Below the pieces are notes generated by a model, which worked only from the letters and a program-made list of their open reading frames with translations, did not search any database and was not told where the DNA came from. This document shows, piece after piece, positions 17,965 through 25,978 of a stretch of 64,000 nucleotides of DNA. The DNA is taken from positions 1-64,000 of the forward strand of contig NZ_LNWY01000006.1 of assembly GCF_001681715.1 (NCBI RefSeq). Reading direction: 5' to 3'. This stretch comes from Tritonibacter mobilis (GTDB lineage: Bacteria; Pseudomonadota; Alphaproteobacteria; Rhodobacterales; Rhodobacteraceae). Positions within the stretch are counted from its first letter, which is position 1. Each line of letters begins with the position of its first letter. Both the position numbers and the translations under genes were made by a program.

Positions 17965-18234
17965 ATGGCTCGAAAAACGCTCAAGATTGTGAATGAAAAG
18001 GGTCTGCATGCGCGCGCGTCGGCCAAATTGGTTGAGGTCGTCGAAGGCTTTGATGCCTCCGCTGAGGTGATCAAAGACGGAATGTCGGCCTCCGGAGACA
18101 GTATCATGGGGCTTTTGATGTTGGCAGCGTCGAAGGGAACGACTATTGACGTCGAAACCTCGGGACCGGATGCTGATGCGCTGGCTTCTGCCGTAGAGGC
18201 CTTGGTGGCTGACAAGTTTGGCGAAGGCTACTAA
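17965..18234 (+). CDS. ptsH: HPr, phosphocarrier protein
   Basis: A small 89-aa phosphocarrier that receives phosphate from enzyme I. The active histidine is His15 in KGLHARAS. Ser46, in GDSIMGLLML, is the HprK site and is intact, matching the presence of hprK in the same operon. Enzyme I is not in the window. Its last 17 bases overlap the TTG assigned to the acyltransferase. Confidence 0.96.
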   Translation: MARKTLKIVNEKGLHARASAKLVEVVEGFDASAEVIKDGMSASGDSIMGLLMLAASKGTTIDVETSGPDADALASAVEALVADKFGEGY

Positions 18235-19171
18235 TCTGGCGGAACGGTCCAAAAAGACGGGACAGGTGAAAGTGGCTGACACCGCGCACGATAATGATTC
18301 CGGCATCACGCCGCAGGAGCCTAAAGGGGCGTCTACGGTTGAAGTCTATGACCGGCGCACGCTGACCTATGCGAATTCCTTCGATGATCGCTGGACGTCT
18401 CTGGCGATCCGTACGCTGGAATGGCTGACAGGGAAATTCACCATTCTTCGGATGGTGTCAAAGTTTGAATCTCGCAATGCTGACTATCGCGGGAACAAAT
18501 TCTGGCGCGGTGCGCTCAATGTGATGGGCATTGAACTGAAGACCCCGCAAGAGCAGATTAACAATATTCCCGAGACAGGGCCTGTTGTGGTTGTGGCCAA
18601 CCACCCGCACGGGATGGTCGATGGCATGATATTTGCTGATTTGATCGGCCGGCGGCGTCAGGATTACCGCATTTTGACACGCTCTGTTCTGACCGGATTG
18701 GATGAGGCGGCGACCTCCTTCATGATCCCGGTGCCCTTTCCTCATGACCCTGACGCCCAACGCAAAATGGTCGAGATGCGCGCCAAGGCAATGGCCCACC
18801 TGAAAGAGGGCGGTGTTGTGGCGTTGTTCCCGTCAGGCGTCGTGATGTCATCCGACAGCTGGTGGGGCCCCGCTGTAGAGCGCGAATGGAATGTCTTCAC
18901 GGCACAGCTCATCCGACGTTCAGGTGCAAAGGTCGTTCCGATGTTCTTTCCGGGGCGAAATTCCCGAGCCTATCAGATTGCGTGTCAAGTCTCGCCAATC
19001 CTGCGCCAGGGCCTTCTCCTGCATGAGATCGTGCGCTCCTGTAATAAACCGCAAGCGCCTGTTGTGGGGGAGCCATTGACGGATCAGGAGATGGAGCGAC
19101 TACACAGTGATCCTCGCGGCTTTATGGCGTGGCTGCGCGAGCACACACTGAACCTTGGCCGCAAAGACTGA
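18218..19171 (+). CDS. PlsC-like lysophospholipid acyltransferase family protein
   Basis: A membrane-associated glycerolipid acyltransferase-like protein of up to 317 aa. The acceptor motif reads NHPHGMVDG; the His-Asp spacing is HX5D (or HX3D), not the textbook HX4D, a variant I recall in the NHPxGxxD branch of the family. FPSGVVMSS and VPMFFPGRNSR correspond to the later phosphate-binding blocks. Start is uncertain: TTG 18218 overlaps ptsH, while in-frame GTG codons at 18266 and 18272 lie after a purine-rich GGGACAGG and would give about 300 aa. It is the last gene of the chvI operon. Confidence 0.85.
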   Translation: MAKATNLAERSKKTGQVKVADTAHDNDSGITPQEPKGASTVEVYDRRTLTYANSFDDRWTSLAIRTLEWLTGKFTILRMVSKFESRNADYRGNKFWRGALNVMGIELKTPQEQINNIPETGPVVVVANHPHGMVDGMIFADLIGRRRQDYRILTRSVLTGLDEAATSFMIPVPFPHDPDAQRKMVEMRAKAMAHLKEGGVVALFPSGVVMSSDSWWGPAVEREWNVFTAQLIRRSGAKVVPMFFPGRNSRAYQIACQVSPILRQGLLLHEIVRSCNKPQAPVVGEPLTDQEMERLHSDPRGFMAWLREHTLNLGRKD

Positions 19172-19547
19172 GATCTGAGGCAGCGGGGGAGCGGAACGCT
19201 CCTGTAGCGTAGACATTCAGAACTTCGCGGACACAATCGAAAGCGCTTAAGCGACGCCTCAGTTTTTTTCGAAGGAAATGCATTTCGAAGGCTTGTTGCT
19301 TATGGGCCGCCTCCATCGGCGTGCCGACCGCGACCAGCCTTGGAACAAACGCCGCGTTCAGCTCTACTCAACGTGCGGTCCGGCCTTCACGCGCCGCGCT
19401 GTTTCAGGAAAAGATGAACTGTCCATATCTCAACTCTCATTCTATTCCACACGTTCAGTGAGAGCGTCGGGGCAAATGTTATGACAATCTGTCAAACTCA
19501 GAATATGTAGTGAATTGGATGCCCGACCCGGAAAAATTCGGGTGATC
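19172..19547. other. Intergenic gap; short hairpin, no gene seen
   Basis: A six-base stem (GGAGCG 19188-19193 with CGCTCC 19197-19202, GAA loop) lies 17 bases past the acyltransferase stop; it lacks a T-run, so it is a weak terminator candidate. The open frame at 19278-19484 shows no recognisable protein and no good ribosome site. I see nothing else in the gap. Confidence 0.5.
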
Positions 19548-19637
19548 TGGCGGAGACGAAGGGATTCGAACCCTCGAGACGGTTTCCCGCCTACTCCCTT
19601 AGCAGGGGAGCGCCTTCGACCACTCGGCCACGTCTCC
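19548..19637 (-). tRNA. tRNA-Ser (anticodon GCU)
   Basis: The minus strand folds as a 90-base class II tRNA. The acceptor arm is GGAGACG with CGTCTCC, discriminator G, and CCA encoded. The D-arm begins TGGCCGAGTGG, the anticodon stem-loop CTCCCCTGCTAAGGGAG displays GCT, a long variable arm follows, and the T-arm has GGTTCGAATCC. It decodes AGC and AGU. No integrase or attachment-site repeat is beside it. Confidence 0.97.
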
Positions 19638-19775
19638 GCTGATCCGTATATGTGGCAGTGCGCGGAGAGACAAGGCGTTTTTTGAAATTTCTGCGACGGT
19701 TGTTAAATCAACGGCTTGGTATGGGGCGGTGTCCGTTGGCTTGCTTTGGAATGGGCACGAGGCGAGATGCGAAAC

Positions 19776-20918
19776 TCAGCGATCCAGAGGTACAAAGACG
19801 GAACTGCTCCAGGCCGATACGCCCGTCTGACCAGTGTTGCGATGGGCCATGCGTTCCAGATTAACAACGGTCGACAGCATGAGGCGATCGTGACTCCAAT
19901 CTCCGGGACGCTGGATCAAAAACGCGGTCGCAATTACGGCGCAAGCAATGGCCGCAGACACGCCGCCCCAGACTAGGCCTTGGTGTTCGTGAGGGCGCTG
20001 TTCGGTTACGGCAATAATCCTGCGCGCGAGAATGGGCGTGTGACGGATTTCCCGACGCTCCAGCAGGGCAACAGAGGGGCTGCGGGAACTGAGAAACACC
20101 GGAGACTTGCGGGCGCGTTCGGTCGCGCGGATCAGGCATTCGCAATAGCTCCGCAAGTCAAAGCGCCCTCTGCTGCTGAGCGCCTGATCACAGGCGTATT
20201 CCCGTACCGCCCGCATATCGCGGCGCCACAGGTAATAGGCAGGGTTCCAGAACAGGAGCGGTCGCAGGCATTCCATCAAAAAGGCAGTCTCAACATCACG
20301 CTGGCGAAAATGTTGCAGCTCATGCGCAAGTGTAAGGCGCAAATCGCGTGAATCATTCAAAAGCGAGGTCGGCAGAACGACATAGCGACGAAACAGGCCG
20401 CGGGTAGAGTAGGCAACCGCTGTATCGTCACTGAGAAGAAGGTCCACGCGACCGATGCGCTTCCACCGATACGCTGATGCAAGTGCGTGGCGCAGGCGCA
20501 GGATGGCGGTGCCAAGCAGAAGCACTGAGATCGTGGTGCCGACGAGGATAAATGCGCTTACGAGCTGGCTCCACAGCGCTGTGCCAGTGCTGAGATCACG
20601 GACCAAATCCTCACGCATCCCGATCATGGTCTCAAACTGTACTGCGGACATGCTGACATTGCCTTGCAGGTACTGCGCGACAAGTACATCGGAGAGAGTG
20701 GGGGGATTGCCAATGCCGCTGGCGTTGAGGGCCAGAACCAAAATCGGTGTCGCGGCCAGCAGCACCGTCATCCCATTCAGCAAATACAGTTGCGGTCCAT
20801 AGGACGTCGCAAGGGACGTTCGTCGCATCAGGTAACGTGCGGCGAGCCAGAGCAGCGCGCCTGCGCAAACCAGAAGGTTCAGATCGATATAAGCGTTCAG
20901 AAGCGCATCAGCTTTCAT
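19776..20918 (-). CDS. M56-family (BlaR1/MecR1-like) membrane metallopeptidase
   Basis: A membrane-embedded zinc peptidase of 380 aa, the sensor-protease type that cleaves BlaI-like repressors. Four hydrophobic segments are visible (near residues 8-28, 45-66, 115-140 and 325-345). The zinc motif HELQH lies in LTLAHELQHFRQRDVE, with the downstream EYACDQ glutamate motif. The C-terminal penicillin-binding sensor domain of BlaR1 is absent: only about 50 residues follow the last membrane segment. So it senses something other than a beta-lactam, or acts constitutively. Its start lies 11 bases inside the upstream BlaI-like gene. Confidence 0.88.
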   Translation of the reverse strand: MKADALLNAYIDLNLLVCAGALLWLAARYLMRRTSLATSYGPQLYLLNGMTVLLAATPILVLALNASGIGNPPTLSDVLVAQYLQGNVSMSAVQFETMIGMREDLVRDLSTGTALWSQLVSAFILVGTTISVLLLGTAILRLRHALASAYRWKRIGRVDLLLSDDTAVAYSTRGLFRRYVVLPTSLLNDSRDLRLTLAHELQHFRQRDVETAFLMECLRPLLFWNPAYYLWRRDMRAVREYACDQALSSRGRFDLRSYCECLIRATERARKSPVFLSSRSPSVALLERREIRHTPILARRIIAVTEQRPHEHQGLVWGGVSAAIACAVIATAFLIQRPGDWSHDRLMLSTVVNLERMAHRNTGQTGVSAWSSSVFVPLDR

Positions 20919-21303
20919 TGTCCCCCAGCCTTTCGTTCAGCAAGGCCCTCATTTCCTCGAGCATGGCATCGGTGATGTCCTCGTCATCGACCAACCGCGC
21001 CACGAGGGCGGCGGGTGCACCGTTGAAGAGCTTGCTCGACAAGTTCTTGAGCGACGTTTTCTGATACTCGGCCTTAGGAATCGCAGGACGGTAGACGAGA
21101 GAACGATCAACCCGTTCGCTGGTCAAAAAGCCCTTTTGCTCCATGATCTTAAGCACCGTAGCGACAGAAGTATAGGCGCGCTCTTGTACTGTGTTCAGTT
21201 CGGCAAGGATGTCACGCACGGAGCCTTGTTCCAGCTCCCAGACCACGGTCATGAATTCGAGTTCGACCTCGGTCAAAAGAGAGTGGTGCTGTTTCTTGCG
21301 CAT
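20908..21303 (-). CDS. BlaI/MecI/CopY-family transcriptional repressor
   Basis: A winged-helix repressor of 131 aa. LTEVELEFMTVVWE opens the HTH domain, and AYTSVATVLKIMEQKGFL is the recognition-helix segment typical of the family. The cleavable dimerisation tail (about 85-131) is present, so proteolysis by the co-encoded M56 peptidase is plausible. The two genes overlap by 11 bases. No beta-lactamase, PBP or copper pump is beside them, so the regulated gene is unknown; autoregulation from the upstream region is likely. Confidence 0.9.
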   Translation of the reverse strand: MRKKQHHSLLTEVELEFMTVVWELEQGSVRDILAELNTVQERAYTSVATVLKIMEQKGFLTSERVDRSLVYRPAIPKAEYQKTSLKNLSSKLFNGAPAALVARLVDDEDITDAMLEEMRALLNERLGDNES

Positions 21304-21549
21304 ATGTCCAAGCTTTGCTGTTCGGGCCGCGACCGGGGAGAAGCCACGGTGATCTGTTTGCGATCAAGGGCGAGGGTAGGGGATTTCCGGGAATTCGAAA
21401 ACTATTTTTTTAGAAGATGCGCGAGGCGTGCCCTCAGGGTTGTTAAATTGTGCGCTTCCGCGCGCCTATTTCTCGCAGGAAGAGAGGTGATGGCCTTGTT
21501 GCAGCGGACGTAACTGGCGCAGACCTTTGATTTGGCTTGCTGCGATAGC

Positions 21550-21583
21550 CCTGAGGGGCAGGTTTGCCCTCAGGACCGTTTTT
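21550..21583 (+). terminator. Terminator-like hairpin with no obvious upstream gene
   Basis: CCTGAGGG at 21550-21557 pairs with CCCTCAGG at 21567-21574, then ACCG, then five T residues. The T-run is displaced by four bases, which weakens it. It is oriented for plus-strand transcription, yet no plus-strand protein gene precedes it. Confidence 0.4.
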
Positions 21584-21605
21584 GAGTTTGTTCGTGTGTG
21601 GCGCG

Positions 21606-21649
21606 TCAAGGGCAAGCCGCCCGGTGGGCGGGGCCTGCGGCCCCCTTGA
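21606..21649. repeat. GC-rich three-way-junction inverted repeat
   Basis: An outer stem TCAAGGG/CCCTTGA (21606-21612 with 21643-21649) encloses two hairpins, CCGCCC/GGGCGG (loop GGT, 21617-21631) and GGCC/GGCC (loop TGC, 21632-21642). All pairs are perfect. It lies 13 bases from the last gene of the ABC operon. There is no T-run on either strand, so it is not a standard terminator. Confidence 0.55.
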
Positions 21650-21661
21650 CCCGCGGGTGGT

Positions 21662-21940
21662 CTACACCTTCCAGAAGCAGAAGATCCCCCACGCGATTGC
21701 GAGGCCGAGAGGGGTCCAGAGCGGCATGCCGACCAGCCCCAGCCACGCGAGAAAGATGTAGGACGTGCCGAGGAGGCTGATGAACAACCGGTCGCCACGT
21801 GTGGTTGTAAGGCCGAGGATACCCTTGCGGGCGTCTCCACCGGGGGTGCGGATTTCCAGCAGGATCAACACACCGATGGCGGAGAAGATCCCGATGAAGA
21901 CAAGGGCGGTGGGCCAGGTCCAGGCCATCCAGCTCAGCAT
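21662..21940 (-). CDS. DUF2160-family small membrane protein of the glycerol-type ABC importer
   Basis: A 92-aa integral membrane protein with three hydrophobic segments (about residues 7-28, 53-71 and 73-90) and a short charged loop between the first two. Genes of this family accompany glycerol ABC transporters (the GlpSTPQUV system described in Rhizobium leguminosarum, where a small membrane protein is part of the operon). It is the last gene of the six-gene operon, separated from the permease by one base. Its role in transport is not known to me. Confidence 0.85.
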   Translation of the reverse strand: MLSWMAWTWPTALVFIGIFSAIGVLILLEIRTPGGDARKGILGLTTTRGDRLFISLLGTSYIFLAWLGLVGMPLWTPLGLAIAWGIFCFWKV

Positions 21941-21941
21941 A

Positions 21942-22739
21942 TCAAACCCTCCCCATCGCGAAGCCCTTCGCGATGTAGTTGCGGACGAAATAGATCACGA
22001 TCGCGCCCGGAATGATGGTCAGTGTACCCGCCGCCGCCAGCAGGCCCAACTCGTAGCCTGCGGAGGATGCGGTCTTGGTCATCGTGGCGGCGATGGGTTT
22101 TGCCGCAACTGCCGTCAGGGTCTTGGCCAGCAAGAGCTCGACCCAGGAGAACATGAAGCAGAAGAAGGCCGCGACGCCGACGCCGGCCTTGATGGCAGGC
22201 AGGAAGATCGACACGAAGAAGCGCGGGAAGGAGTAGCCGTCCACATAGGCGGTTTCATCCAGCTCCTTGGGCACGCCGCCCATGAAGCCCTCAAGGATCC
22301 AAACCGCCAGCGGAATATTAAAGAGGCAATGCGCCAGCGCCACCGCGAGATGGGTGTCAAAGAGACCCACAGCGGAATAGAGCTGGAAGAAGGGCAGGGC
22401 GAAGACCGCTGCAGGCGCCATCCGGTTGGTGAGCAGCCAGAAGAACAGCTGCTTGTCGCCCAGAAAGCGGTAGCGCGAGAAGGCATAGGCTGCAGGCAGC
22501 GCCACCGCCACAGAGATTACCGTGTTCACCGACACATAGAGGATCGAGTTGATATAGCCCCAGTACCAAGTCGGATCGGTGAAGATGACTTGGTAGTTTT
22601 CCAGCGTGAAGGTTTGCGGAAACAGCGAGAAGCCAGAGAGGATTTCATTGGTTGTCTTGAAGCTCATCGCCACCAGCCAGTAGATCGGCAGCATGAGGAA
22701 CAGGATATAGACGATGGGGACGATAGATCTTTTCTGCAT
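21942..22739 (-). CDS. Carbohydrate ABC transporter permease, MalG type (glycerol-type system)
   Basis: An inner-membrane permease of 265 aa with about six hydrophobic segments. The cytoplasmic EAA loop, which docks on the ATPase, reads ELDETAYVDGYSFPRFF (about residues 170-186). The N-terminal PIYWLVAMSFKT and the proline-rich TNRMAPAAVFALP stretch are typical of the second permease of CUT1 systems. It lies 14 bases after the first permease and one before the DUF2160 gene. By position and relatives it corresponds to GlpQ. Confidence 0.92.
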   Translation of the reverse strand: MQKRSIVPIVYILFLMLPIYWLVAMSFKTTNEILSGFSLFPQTFTLENYQVIFTDPTWYWGYINSILYVSVNTVISVAVALPAAYAFSRYRFLGDKQLFFWLLTNRMAPAAVFALPFFQLYSAVGLFDTHLAVALAHCLFNIPLAVWILEGFMGGVPKELDETAYVDGYSFPRFFVSIFLPAIKAGVGVAAFFCFMFSWVELLLAKTLTAVAAKPIAATMTKTASSAGYELGLLAAAGTLTIIPGAIVIYFVRNYIAKGFAMGRV

Positions 22740-22753
22740 ATCAGGTCCCTCCC

Positions 22754-23617
22754 TTAGTTCTGATCGTCTTTGGTCATCAGCGTGTAGAACAGCCAGCTGA
22801 CCAGAAGCGTGATTGCAAAGTAGATGAGCGACATCGCCGCGGCGGGGCCGAGGTCGAACTGACCAAGGGCGATTTTCACCAAGTCGATCGACAAGAGCGT
22901 GGTGGAGTTGCCGGGGCCACCGCCGGTGAGCACAAACGGCTCGGTGTAGATGTTGAAACTGTCCATGAACCGCAAAAGGATGGCGATGGTGAGGACGGTC
23001 TTCATCTTCGGCAGCTGGATATAGCGGAACACCGACCAGTTGGATGCGCCGTCGATCTTGGCCGCCTGATAATAGGCGTCAGGGATCGATACGAGACCGG
23101 CGTAGGACAGGAGCACCACAAGCGAGGTCCAGTGCCATACATCCATGGTGATAATGGTCACCCAAGCCGCAATCGGGTCCTGCGTCATATCATAGTTGAT
23201 GCCCAGCGTGTGGTTCAGGAAGTACCCCAGAAGGCCGATGTCGGGCAGGGTGAAGATGTTCCACATCGCGCCGACGACGTTCCAAGGGATCAGCATCGGC
23301 AGCGCCATGAGCACAAGGCATACGGGTACCCAGAACCCTTTGCGCGGCATCGACAGGGCAATCGCGATACCGAGCGGCACTTCGATGATGAGGATCAGGA
23401 AGGTGAACAGGAACTGCCGACCAAGGGCTGCGTGGAAGCGATCCGAGCGCAGGATCTGTTCGAACCAGTCCAGTCCTTGCCAGAAGAAGACGTTGTCGCC
23501 AAAGGTCTCCTGCACGGAGTAGTTGACGACGGTCATCATCGGGATCAGGGCGTTGAAGGCCACCAGCAGCAGGACCGGCAGCACAAAGAACCATGCTTTT
23601 TGGTTTTCGGTTTTCAT
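22754..23617 (-). CDS. Carbohydrate ABC transporter permease, MalF type (glycerol-type system)
   Basis: An inner-membrane permease of 287 aa with six hydrophobic segments. The EAA loop reads PDAYYQAAKIDGASNWSVFRYIQLP (split in the middle by the usual G). FNIYTEPFVLTGGGPGNST is the conserved loop of MalF-like partners. It pairs with the following permease to form the channel and would dock on the two unequal ATPases upstream. Six bases separate it from the second ATPase gene. Confidence 0.92.
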   Translation of the reverse strand: MKTENQKAWFFVLPVLLLVAFNALIPMMTVVNYSVQETFGDNVFFWQGLDWFEQILRSDRFHAALGRQFLFTFLILIIEVPLGIAIALSMPRKGFWVPVCLVLMALPMLIPWNVVGAMWNIFTLPDIGLLGYFLNHTLGINYDMTQDPIAAWVTIITMDVWHWTSLVVLLSYAGLVSIPDAYYQAAKIDGASNWSVFRYIQLPKMKTVLTIAILLRFMDSFNIYTEPFVLTGGGPGNSTTLLSIDLVKIALGQFDLGPAAAMSLIYFAITLLVSWLFYTLMTKDDQN

Positions 23618-23623
23618 TTGCTG

Positions 23624-24697
23624 TTACTCCGGATCAGTGGCGAGCCAGCCGTCGACATAAAGCCGGGTCTGGTCTTGGCGGAAGGCGAGGTGGGTGCTGT
23701 CGCCCTTTTGCGGCGCGGCGCCTTCCTCGATCACGGCGTTCACCTTGTGGCCGAGGCAGTCGCATTCGACGACCGTATGGCGGCCCACATCGGAAACCTT
23801 GGTGACCGTGGCGGGCAGGCCGCTGTCAGACAGCGAGACAAACTCCGGGCGGATGCCGATTTCGGTCTGGCCGGTGGGCGTGCCGCGCACGGGACCTTCC
23901 AAGGCGACGGGCTGGCCCTCGATCCTGGCGCTGCCATCGTAGGAGCAGGGGATGATGTTCATGCCCGGCGAGCCGATGAAATGGCCGACGAATGTGTGTG
24001 CGGGACGTTCGAACAGCTCGACCGGGGTGCCGATCTGCACCACTTCGCCCAGCTGCATCACCACCACTTGATCGGCAAAGGTCAGCGCCTCGGTCTGGTC
24101 GTGAGTGACGTAGATCATCGTCGCCTTGACGCGCTGGTGCAGCTCCTTGAGTTTGGAGCGCAGCTTCCATTTCAGATGCGGGTCGATCACGGTGAGCGGT
24201 TCGTCGAACATCACCACATTGACGTCCTCGCGCACGAGGCCGCGCCCCATGGAGATCTTCTGCTTGTTGTCGGGGCTGAGGCCGGCGGCCTTTTGGCCCA
24301 GCATCTCGGTGACTTCCAGCATCTCGGCAATCGCCATGACGCGGCGCTCCACCGTGGCCTCGTCGCGGCCGCGATTGCGCAGCGGGAAGGCGAGGTTGTC
24401 GTAGACCGTCATCGTGTCGTAGATCACCGGAAACTGGAACACCTGCGCGATATTGCGCTGGTCGGGGGGCAGTTTGGTGACGTCCTTGCCATCAAACAGG
24501 ATCTGGCCCTCAGAAGGCACCAGCAGGCCGGAGATGATGTTCAAGAGGGTGGACTTGCCACAACCGGAGGGGCCGAGCAGCGCATAAGCACCACCGTCGT
24601 TCCAGTCGAGGTCGATCTCCTTCAGCGCGTAGTCGCTGTCGGATTTGGGGTTGGACAGGTAGCTGTGCCGCAGTTTGGACAGGGTAATCTTGGCCAT
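23624..24697 (-). CDS. ABC transporter ATPase with degenerate signature motif (glycerol-type system)
   Basis: A MalK-like nucleotide-binding protein of 357 aa with a C-terminal OB-fold regulatory domain. Walker A GPSGCGKS is at 42-49; Walker B MFDEP has Asp165 and Glu166; the H-loop THDQ has His199. The signature motif, normally LSGGQ, is LSPDN at 140-144. Its partner ATPase has an intact LSGGQ but has lost the H-loop histidine, so the pair should build one standard and one degenerate ATP site. By order it resembles GlpT. It is nine bases downstream of the partner. Confidence 0.9.
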   Translation of the reverse strand: MAKITLSKLRHSYLSNPKSDSDYALKEIDLDWNDGGAYALLGPSGCGKSTLLNIISGLLVPSEGQILFDGKDVTKLPPDQRNIAQVFQFPVIYDTMTVYDNLAFPLRNRGRDEATVERRVMAIAEMLEVTEMLGQKAAGLSPDNKQKISMGRGLVREDVNVVMFDEPLTVIDPHLKWKLRSKLKELHQRVKATMIYVTHDQTEALTFADQVVVMQLGEVVQIGTPVELFERPAHTFVGHFIGSPGMNIIPCSYDGSARIEGQPVALEGPVRGTPTGQTEIGIRPEFVSLSDSGLPATVTKVSDVGRHTVVECDCLGHKVNAVIEEGAAPQKGDSTHLAFRQDQTRLYVDGWLATDPE

Positions 24698-24706
24698 CTT
24701 TTCGCC

Positions 24707-25783
24707 TCACGCCACGCGGGAGCCGTCGGGGGCAAAGACATAAGCCGCCCGGGGGTCCATATAGAAATCATGCAGTTCACCGACCTTGTAGGGGTGCACG
24801 CCATGGCTGAGCGACACCCAGGAGGTCTCCTGCCCGGAGGCGGCAAGGTCGAAATGCGCGGAGCTCTCAGAACCCGAAAGCTCGGTCACTTGCACCCGGC
24901 CGTTGAGCTTGACCAGACCGGCGGCCTCGGCCACCGGCACCACGTGGTGCGGGCGAATGGCGATGGTGTAGGTACCGTCCTGCAGGCTTGCGGCCGCACC
25001 GTCGAGGGTCCAACGAACGTCATCGCCGAGGCGTGCTTCAAAGCCTTGCTTGGTGATCGTGGCAGTGTTGATTGGCGGGTCTGAGAAGACCCGCGCGGCC
25101 TCTACGTTTTCTGGGTTGCGGTAGATCTCGGCGGTGGGGCCGAATTGGGTGACGCGCCCATCCCGCATCAGGGCGGTCTTGCCACCCAAGAGCAGCGCCT
25201 CTTCGGGTTCGGAGGTGGCATAGACCACCACCGCGCCGCGACCTGCAAAGAGTTCGGGCAGCTGGTCGCGCAGCTCTTCACGCAGTTTGTAGTCGAGGTT
25301 CGCCAGCGGTTCATCCAGGAACACCGCCCGGCTTTCCTTGGCGATGGCGCGCGCCAGCGCGGTGCGCTGCTGCTGGCCACCAGAAAGCTCATGCGGGCGG
25401 CGGTGCAGCATCGGGGTCAGTTGCAGGATCTTCGCGGCTTCCTGCACGCGGTCGTCCAGTTCCGACTTGGCCATGCCCGCGACCTTCAGCGGTGAGGCGA
25501 TGTTGTCGTAGACCGTCATATGCGGATAGTTGATGAAAAACTGATGCACGAGGCTGATATTGCGCTTTTGCGTGCTGAGGCGAGTCACATCCTGCCCGTC
25601 CATCAGGACCGTGCCGGAGGCAATCGGGTCAAGCCCGGCCATCATCTTGATAAGAGAGGTCTTTCCTGACCCGGTGGCGCCCAGAAGGACGTTAAAGTGA
25701 CCGGGTTCTAACGTCAGCGACGTCTCCTTAATATGGAGATCACCGCCCACGCGTTTGGTCACGGATCTGAGTTCGAGTGCCAT
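24707..25783 (-). CDS. ABC transporter ATPase lacking the H-loop histidine (glycerol-type system)
   Basis: A MalK-like nucleotide-binding protein of 358 aa. Walker A GATGSGKT is at 35-42, signature LSGGQ at 133-137, Walker B FLDEP with Asp157 and Glu158. The H-loop, usually VTHDQ, reads ATSEP, so Ser191 replaces the switch histidine. I start at ATG 25783; the frame extends 31 codons upstream without family similarity. By order it resembles GlpS. A 195-bp gap separates it from the upstream binding-protein gene, and no strong terminator is obvious there. Confidence 0.9.
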   Translation of the reverse strand: MALELRSVTKRVGGDLHIKETSLTLEPGHFNVLLGATGSGKTSLIKMMAGLDPIASGTVLMDGQDVTRLSTQKRNISLVHQFFINYPHMTVYDNIASPLKVAGMAKSELDDRVQEAAKILQLTPMLHRRPHELSGGQQQRTALARAIAKESRAVFLDEPLANLDYKLREELRDQLPELFAGRGAVVVYATSEPEEALLLGGKTALMRDGRVTQFGPTAEIYRNPENVEAARVFSDPPINTATITKQGFEARLGDDVRWTLDGAAASLQDGTYTIAIRPHHVVPVAEAAGLVKLNGRVQVTELSGSESSAHFDLAASGQETSWVSLSHGVHPYKVGELHDFYMDPRAAYVFAPDGSRVA

Positions 25784-25978
25784 GGTGGTTTGGAACTTTC
25801 CGGTCCTGCGCCCGCATTGATGCGTGCTCGGGACAATCGTGGTGTCGAGGGAAAAACCCCGGCTAACAAGCCGCACAGAGGCAGATCAATCAGCCGGGGC
25901 AGGTGGGGCCGGGCCCAGACCCATAAGGGGTCAGGCCCGGCACGTCAGGGGAAGATCCCCGGGGAGATCAGGTTGAGA

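Larger units (their letters stand above)
21304..21661. other. Intergenic gap: BlaI promoter side, terminator-like hairpin and branched structure
   Basis: There is no convincing gene. The first part (21304-21420), with an AT-rich stretch near 21405-21415, should hold the promoter of the BlaI/BlaR pair. On the plus strand a seven-codon frame (ATG 21490) follows AGAGAGG, and a terminator-like hairpin lies downstream. The last 55 bases carry a GC-rich branched inverted repeat. The latter two elements are listed separately. Confidence 0.55.

Noticed and set aside
19548-19637. tRNA-Ser as an integration site for a genomic island
   Set aside because: No integrase, no direct repeat of the tRNA end, and flanking genes look like core genes.
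23132-25084. 650-codon plus-strand open frame over the ABC transporter genes
   Set aside because: It runs across parts of three well-defined minus-strand genes and their boundaries; rich in His, Arg and Gln as expected of a GC-rich shadow.
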